DNA of 64,000 nucleotides, from the NCBI GenBank assembly GCA_964017045.1, contig OZ024806.1, forward strand, positions 5,104,488-5,168,487, written 5' to 3'. This stretch comes from Omphiscola glabra. Lineage: Eukaryota; Mollusca; Gastropoda; Lymnaeidae. The first letter of the stretch is position 1. Each line of letters opens with the position of its first letter. The notes under the pieces are model-generated. The model did no database searches and was not told where the DNA came from. It saw only the letters and a list, made by a program, of their open reading frames with translations. Positions 57,840 to 64,000 of this stretch are shown in pieces. Position numbers and translations under genes: made by a program.

Positions 57840-58930
57840 AGAGATGAGGTGTGCCTTAAGTCCATCCAGTTGAACCAAATTTGTGCAGCTTGATAATGAA
57901 AAGGAATGTTAAATCTTGCTTTAAATTTTTGTTAAATCATATTTTAAGATCTAATTTTTTTCTGTTTAATTTAATTTAGTAGAAGAATTTCATGATTTAT
58001 ATATATTGTGGCAAATTTCACATTTCATTTGCCACAACTGTGGCTTTTTATTTTTAAAAAAATATTTAAATTTAAAAAAGGTCCCCTCCCCCCAATTTTT
58101 TCTGACCATTTTATAAGACCAAAGTAACTTAATTGTACATTCCCCAACAGCAAATATCCTTTCCATACTTAATCATCCCTTAAGTGTGCAAGGTGGCTGC
58201 TCCCCATCATGTTTGGAAAGCATCTTTGATAAAAGTCTTTTGAGTTTTTTTTTTTTTTTAGAACTTATCAATGTCTCACTGACATAAATAGCATTCAGGA
58301 TGTCAAATTGTTCTTGTTGTTTTTTTTGTTTGGGGTCAACAATTATGTTAGCTATTTTAAAAAATCAACCTATCCATATATTTATAAGCTGTGGATATTA
58401 TTCACACATATTTTTAATTCTGTTAAATGTATCATAAGGCCTGTGGTGTATTGATGGATTACTTGCTTGGATGTGTTGCAGACTTGGTTTGGTACCCGAC
58501 AGAGGAAAACACTTTTCCCTCCAAATCCTCATTTATTAATTCGGTTATTGTAGTGTTTTTCATTTTTAAAAACTGTTAATTAAATACAAGCACGCTTTAT
58601 AATTTAACTTAAAATACATGTTTTAAAAAAAAATATAACATACATTATAAAATAAGATTCTAGTTCCTTACTTTTAATGGGTCATTTGTAAAAACCTAAC
58701 CATTTTGATTCATTTGTTCCTCAGACTCTTGCTTCACAAACAATAGAGATCAGTGCTTTCCAAACTCTGCATTGGCTGTTTGGTCTGAAAGCTAGAAGTC
58801 GTTGGTCTGCCCCTGATTCATGTAAAAATGTGATTTACTTCAATGTAGTAATGCTTTGGATTTTTGAACTGTATCCTGAGGGAACCTTTGTGAAAGTGTA
58901 ATATTTCTGGGAGGATGGTTTTTCTTGTGA
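57840..58930 (+). other. Region upstream of PI4KB first coding exon
   Basis: No coding sequence is seen. A 5' untranslated exon or promoter of PI4KB could lie here or further left. I find no convincing TATA box or donor that decides it. Confidence 0.4.
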
Positions 58931-58935
58931 TTCAG

Positions 58936-60141
58936 CTGTGATGGCAACAGATTTGAAGGATAATCCTATTCACCATCACCTTCACTGCTCAGATATTCAA
59001 GTTCACTCCACTGCCAAGCATTCCCACCACCAGCCTCCCTTGCCAGTACCACTTCACCACCCCCTGCCACTCCCGGTCTACCAGCCTCACTATCTCCCTA
59101 CAACCAGGTTAAGTACTTCTACTGCTGAATTGGAGTTAAATGACAACTACACAGATAGTCTGGAGCTGAGAATGCCGGGGTATGCTTGCCGATGTGACAT
59201 TAATGGGGGACTTGGTTGTCAGGATACTCTTGATCCTGGCACCCTTGAGAAGGAAACTGGACTCCCCTATGTTGTGACTGACGGGGCCCTACGGCCCCTG
59301 TCCTGTCACAGATGTCATTCGGCCAGAGTGGCTTTTCAAATGGGAGTTGCAGGTGAGGATTTACAAAACTCTTTGACCAGGAAGCGTAGGGGTTCCAGTA
59401 ATGGTAGTTTTGATGGCTCTTTGGAAAAAATTGACGAAGACCAAGTGTCTACCAACACTTCGCACTACACATTTCCTTTGCACTACCTTGAAAGAAGCTT
59501 ATCAAATTCTTCAGTTGAAAAAACTTTTGTCCAACACAGAACTATTGAGAGTTGTCTGGTTGCTATTTCAGCTGCCAACTCTGTGAATTATTTGGGGGAG
59601 GTTGGCAGCGTCAAAATTAATGGCATACCGTCCCCTCCCACATCATCCTGCTCCTCTTCCCCCTCGTCCTCTGTCAAAGACTTTAGCCCTTTGCCACAGA
59701 TCAATGAGATATTGCCTGAAGATATTTGCTCCGACATGAATGACAGCATCATGTCCTTGACCTTACAAGCAGAGAACGAGCCTGAGGTTGACCAGTCTCA
59801 GAATGCCTCCATTGGAGCTGGAGGGGGCATGGGTGACTTGATAACAGACAAGCTCTCTCCAGGGGATTTATCTATAGCACAGAAAACGTTAGACTCAAGC
59901 TCTCTGTGTCTTCCTTTGCCATTCAGATTTCTCAAAAATTCATCGTCCACTTCATCTTCGAAAGATAGAAATCTCAGTGACAAACCGCCGGCCGGCCCAA
60001 CTCACAGCCACCGAAGTAAAGGCCGTCCTCCACCCAGGCAGTCTTGGTTGCTGAGACTGTTTGAGTCAAAAATGTTTGACATGAATATAGCAATCACATA
60101 CCTGTATAATTCAAAGGAACCTGGAGTGCAAACCTATATAG
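58936..60141 (+). CDS. PI4KB: PI4KB exon with start codon
   Basis: Acceptor TTGTGATTCAG ends at 58935 and is followed by CTGTG and the ATG at 58941 ([13 protein letters not shown]). The preceding GTG codon is not needed as a start. The donor ATATAG|GTAAGA lies at 60141/60142. The acceptor implies an upstream untranslated exon. All 400 complete codons are open, with no repeats inserted. Confidence 0.92.
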
Positions 60142-63100
60142 GTAAGAATTTAAATTTTAAAGTGCTTTTTACAGACTGTGTGCTTGGTTAATAGAGCACA
60201 GAATCAAATTCTGAAATACCCATAGTTAATTTAAACATTTTAAATTTTAACAAGCATGTTATTTCTGTTGTTTAAACAAAAAAATCCAGATGAAGTCATT
60301 GATCTCAAAATATGTTGTTCTTTCTTATAACTAAAGACAATACTTGACCCTTTCTCAGAACATGCTAGAAAGAAAACTAATGAAAATCTGCTTAGTAAGG
60401 TTTGGGTATGTTAATATTGTATTGACCTGGGGTGGGCAACCCTATTGACAACTATCACATGTAATAAAAAGTATTATGTAAAGTGGTTCTCAATTTGGTG
60501 GATCAGAACATGTGCTGCGGTTTTATAGTGGTCAGTATGTTGAAACTAGAGATGGGAATCAAAGAGAACTCTTTGAACTCAAACCCGGTGGACGATCGAA
60601 CCAAACACGAACTTCAACATCACTTACTACATACTTAACTTGCCTATCTCAAACTTATTTGAATCGCAAATGTTTTACAAAAGTGGCACTTGACTACTTA
60701 TGCCAAGAAAACCCAATTACAAAACTACTTTTTTGAAAATCTAAATGATCTCTTGTTGAAACTTCTGACATGGGGGATCTTGTGTGAAACTGGGGAGGTT
60801 TAGCCTTCCTAAAATGCTTTGGCTAAGGCCATGCAGCAGTAACTTTATTAGTACCATTACCTACCGTGACTTGTGCATTAGGGATGAAATAGCCCATCTA
60901 TAAAACTAAACCTGTACCTACCAGTAAGTTGTGTCTTATGGATGAGACCATTAACAAAATTGATTTTTGCTATAACAACACTCCTTTGGACATTATTTCT
61001 GGTCATTGCCCTGACCCTGTTAATTTTAACACCAGTTTGCTTTAATTAAAGTGTTTTCAAACCCAGGGTTTAATAATTCGATGTTGCTGTCTGAAGGTTT
61101 AAGACAATGTACAAATAGCTTCTTAAGAATTTAGATTACTTCTCGGACTGTAGATTTAAGTAGAGTTTTATATTTTGAATGGGTATAAACACTGATACAC
61201 TAAATATTTTTATTGTTTCAAATATGTGTTTTGTGTTTGTCTGATTTACTTCAGTTGTCACAAAATACCCAAAAGTAAAAACATTACCAGAAAAACAACA
61301 AAAATTGTATATAAAACTGTATTGTTGTAACCAGTGGTGAGTTAGGGTTGGTCTCACACGGTGTGGTAAACTCATTGTGTTGCCTCCCGACTTGCGGGAT
61401 GGATTTCTTCTTTTTAAAAGAAGTACACGTTATAAAAATCACAAGAACAAAAACAAATTAATTGGAGGTCAGGAGGTAAATGTATTTAAGAACTGTAACC
61501 ATGTTAAGTTATAGTTATTTTATATTACCTTTACTTTATAATTTTCCTTTCCTTGTTTTTAAAGCTGCAAACCTGTCAATGACTTTATAAAAATCAATAT
61601 CTTTCACTGTTTCACTTTCAATTTTAATAGGGGATAGTATATAGTTCTTGATAAGTCTGTTTTGAAAAGCTCCGTTCCCATGAAGCCACGTAAGAAATAT
61701 TTGCAGGCTTAGTGGGAGTATTTGAAGAGATTCCTAGGGAGGCCCATTAAGCTAAGAATTTCAAAAATCAAATACTGACCAGTCCAAAACTTGGGGAAAT
61801 TCAATGTCAGCTCATTCAGCTGCCTTTAGATTTCTTTTAATCTTGGTATTTCTTTAAAAAGTTCATCTTCTGATAGAAAGAGTTTAATTTTGGAAAAGAC
61901 ACCAATAACTCTTCTTCACTTGCTGATTGTAGACTCTTGGGTTGAACACTCCCAAATATATCTGCCACTTCTTTGATCGCTGGCAATCTGATCTGGAGTT
62001 CAGAATGAAAGCGATCGATGCACTCCAGCATCTCCCTTCTGTTTTCTTCTCACAGAGAGAGTCCAGCATCTATTGTTTCCTGCCATTCTCTTCTTAAACC
62101 TGGATGACAATCATGTTCAAAAGTTAAGAGGCGGTGCTAGTGATAAATTGGCGAAAATATTAAGTTTTGAGTATTTCTCAGTTTTGGTATATTTGGTTCG
62201 AGGAAAAAAAATATATATATACATATGTATTAAAATTCTGAAAAGATATTAGATAATTTTGTAAAATGTTATTGTGTTAACCCTATAAATGGGTAAAAAT
62301 TCATTTTTTATGTTTTTAATTTTTACTGATTCGGTTCATGTCATTATCACCCGACCACATCGTATTTTGTATCAATGCAAAGTTTTATTACTCAAAATTT
62401 AGATACATATAGTTTCCTGTCACTTTAGAAAGTTACAGAGTACAATTGGCTTTGAATCATGGTCAAAACAATGTTTTTTTGACCTAGTAATAATTATAAA
62501 CTTGGACCCTAAAAAAAACGGCAAAAACTATTAAACACATGACAGAGAAAGGTTTTCCGTAAAATATAGAAAATATATAGACCATAAAGAATATAGATGG
62601 AAATACGAACCGCCCAGGAATTATAGACTATATCAGGAACCCACGTTAATATCAGAAATAATTAAACAAACCCTAAAAAACATAGTTTTTCGTATAAATC
62701 TTTTAGGAAATGTAATATCAAGCAGTGGGGATGGGGCTGAAAATTTGACAAAACATGCATACAAGTAACACACTTTATCAGAATCCCAATAAGTGCGGAC
62801 CCCCCCCCCCCCCCGGGCTCATAATCTTTTTCACGTCCCTGAACTATATTAATATTCTAATGACCCAACGCTTTTACACCGCACATTTATTTCACTAAAA
62901 ATCTTTGAAAAAAGAAAATAATACGCACTAAACGCAGTTGCATTTTTTTCAAGATAATTAGCGCATTTATCAGGAATTTTATTTCTTGAAATCATATTAC
63001 TTTTATCTTCCCCTTGAAAAATATGAAAAACGGAGGGGTGGGGCTGAACATTTGATAGAATGTGTTGTCATCGGCAAAGAGTCTTAGTGCAAAGTTTCAG

Positions 63101-63762
63101 CTTGATAGGTTGACAGGAAGTGGGTCAGGAAGCTGTCCAAAGATTTTGCCAACCACCCAGCATTAGTGAAGGATTTTAAAAGGGGCAGGCTGTGCTGGGA
63201 AGGACATTTAGAAAGAATGCCAAATGACAGAAACTTGAAGGTGCACTTCCAAAACCCCAGAGGAAAACGGCTTAAGAACTGACCAAGGCTTAGATGGTTG
63301 GATGATGTGGGAAAAGATCTACAGCAGCTGGGAATCCAAGCATGGAACAGAGAAACATCAGGTCTTCAGAGGAAGGTAGTGGTGAGGCAGGCCAAAGCCC
63401 TACAAGGGCTTGTAGTGCCACAGGGATGGATTCTCTGATGTACAGTATTAAAAAATGATGTTGTCAATTCCCTTTTTCCCCCTTGTACAACAAGCATTGC
63501 AGTTCACAAAATAGGAGTCCAGAAAAGCTTTCTGGAAAGTCTAGTTTCTGTAATGATGTGTTTGTTGTTGATTGTTTTAGAACATCCAGACATGGATTTA
63601 ATTGCCAACCACTCATTCCTATTCATTTTAATCTCTCCTTTCAGGTAACAGAATGTTTAGCTTTGAAGATTATGAGGTGGACTTTTACCTGCCCCAATTG
63701 CTCAATATGTACATTCACATGCACGATGTTGCTGAAGCCATTCATCCTTATCTAGTCCACAG
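58941..63762 (+). CDS. PI4KB: Phosphatidylinositol 4-kinase beta, first two coding exons (partial)
   Basis: PI4KB phosphorylates phosphatidylinositol to PI4P at the Golgi and supports membrane trafficking. Exon 1 (58941-60141) and exon 2 (63645-63762) join in phase 1, completing the Gly codon of YIGNRMF. From residue 368 the protein reads [34 protein letters not shown], then [27 protein letters not shown], a near line-by-line match to the start of the PI4KB helical domain. The first ~367 residues are low-complexity: His/Pro-rich at 9-55, a Cys cluster ([20 protein letters not shown]), Ser-rich stretches and RKRRGSS. That is longer than the equivalent region of human PI4KB as I remember it. 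The kinase domain lies beyond the window. Exon 2 ends AG|GTGAGT in phase 2. Confidence 0.95.
60142..61790 (+). other. PI4KB intron 1, left part
   Basis: Contains the second copy of a ~95-bp duplicate (60340-60425; see 57735-57830). The rest is unremarkable. The 60512-60736 frame shows no domain. Confidence 0.5.
61795..62105 (-). pseudogene. hAT-type (ZMYM1/DUF4371-like) transposase fragment
   Basis: The minus strand reads [15 protein letters not shown], then after a frame change [40 protein letters not shown] and [14 protein letters not shown]. This matches the segment (D.FGVLQP..L...TEE.L...P.L..FY) of hAT-derived proteins such as ZMYM1-like sequences. It is antisense in PI4KB intron 1 and broken by a frameshift. 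Confidence 0.65.
62735..63165 (+). repeat. Dispersed repeat module, two pieces, with C tract
   Basis: GGGGCTGAAAATTTGACA at 62735 and GGGGTGGGGCTGAACATTTG..GAATGTGTTGT..GTTTCAGCTTGA at 63030-63165 match the module at 1785-1930. A C16 tract lies at about 62801-62816. Confidence 0.6.
63165..63440 (+). mobile_element. Non-LTR retrotransposon C-terminal fragment
   Basis: A plus frame reads [36 protein letters not shown], a stop, then [38 protein letters not shown] and ALQGLVVP. The RL.W.GH..RM...R..KKV....GKR..GRPR.RW.DDV.KDL..LGI..W pattern is the tail of many non-LTR ORF2 proteins. It sits in PI4KB intron 1, about 200 bp before exon 2. Confidence 0.8.
63645..63762 (+). CDS. PI4KB: PI4KB second coding exon
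   Basis: Acceptor CTCTCCTTTCAG ends at 63644; donor CCACAG|GTGAGT at 63762/63763. It encodes [20 protein letters not shown] then [19 protein letters not shown], which is highly conserved helical-domain sequence of PI4KB. Confidence 0.95.
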
Positions 63763-63898
63763 GTGAGTAAGATCAACTGAGCTGAATTTTTTTTATTTCA
63801 GTCAAGGTAAACACACCTCTTGTCTTAATGGGGTCCTTTAAAAAATAAAGTTTTTAAAAATAAAAACTTGCATGGGTTGGTAAATATTGCTAGGTAAC

Positions 63899-64000
63899 CA
63901 GTGGCGTGGAAAGCGATGCAAAAGGGCCCGGTCCATCCCACGATGTTTTTCCTTATATTAATGGGAAGAAATTTTCTGCCACCGACAGAGTTTTTTCGTT
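63899..64000 (+). mobile_element. Possible TIR element start at the right edge
   Basis: CAGTGGCGTGGAAAGCGATGC resembles the CAGTGGCGTAGC end of the MITE at 18246, and the following GGGCCCGGTCC is in keeping. The other end is outside the window, so it cannot be confirmed. Confidence 0.3.

Noticed and set aside
58938..58940. GTG as the PI4KB start codon
   Set aside because: The next codon is ATG in good context, and nuclear animal genes rarely start at GTG.

Overview
The window is animal nuclear DNA from an AT-rich, intron-rich, repeat-dense genome. Two spliced protein-coding genes with GT-AG introns, a eukaryotic tRNA-Gly, and remnants of CR1/L2-like and RTE-like retrotransposons, Penelope-like elements, Helitrons and hAT transposons all point to a metazoan. 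A gastropod mollusc, perhaps a freshwater pulmonate, is my best guess. It rests on the overall repeat mix and on a SPIN-type hAT element; SPIN elements have been reported from tetrapods, a triatomine bug and the pond snail Lymnaea. The species call is inference.

Layout. 1-9.2 kb: short dispersed repeats, a tRNA-Gly(GCC) gene, the SPIN-like insertion with perfect target duplication, a decayed hAT transposase and a Helitron 3' end. 9.2-13.3 kb: a nested cluster of a CR1/L2 fragment, a minus-strand Penelope-like fragment and a 5'-truncated RTE-like element. 13.9-16.7 kb: a GC-rich TATA promoter-like block followed by exon-like sequence and three tandem arrays, the last a 178-bp satellite. 17-23.4 kb: nested miniature transposons, a 315-bp repeat present twice with no difference seen, and a second hAT transposase remnant.

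23.95-40.64 kb (+): a 13-exon gene whose reading phase closes at every junction. It gives a 739-residue protein kinase that I read as a divergent NIK/MAP3K14-like kinase (non-RD catalytic loop HCD, intact DFG) with a C-terminal region carrying repeated FK motifs. Its introns hold a hAT MITE, a CACA-free TIR element with a poly-G tract, an RTE-like copy, a CR1/L2 3' end, a GACA/GATA microsatellite and a short Helitron with both ends visible. 40.6-58.9 kb is gene-poor: endonuclease remnants, a solo LTR candidate, an inverted repeat with ribozyme-like arms, a 1.42-kb hAT transposon with perfect 8-bp target duplications, and a second Penelope-like fragment.

58.94-63.76 kb (+): the first two coding exons of PI4KB (phosphatidylinositol 4-kinase beta); the rest of the gene lies beyond the right edge. 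The two genes share the + strand, but nothing in the sequence shows a functional link between them. Almost everything else is mobile DNA. The main points of interest are the cross-phylum SPIN insertion, the hAT and Helitron insertions with intact ends, and the unusual NIK-like kinase.
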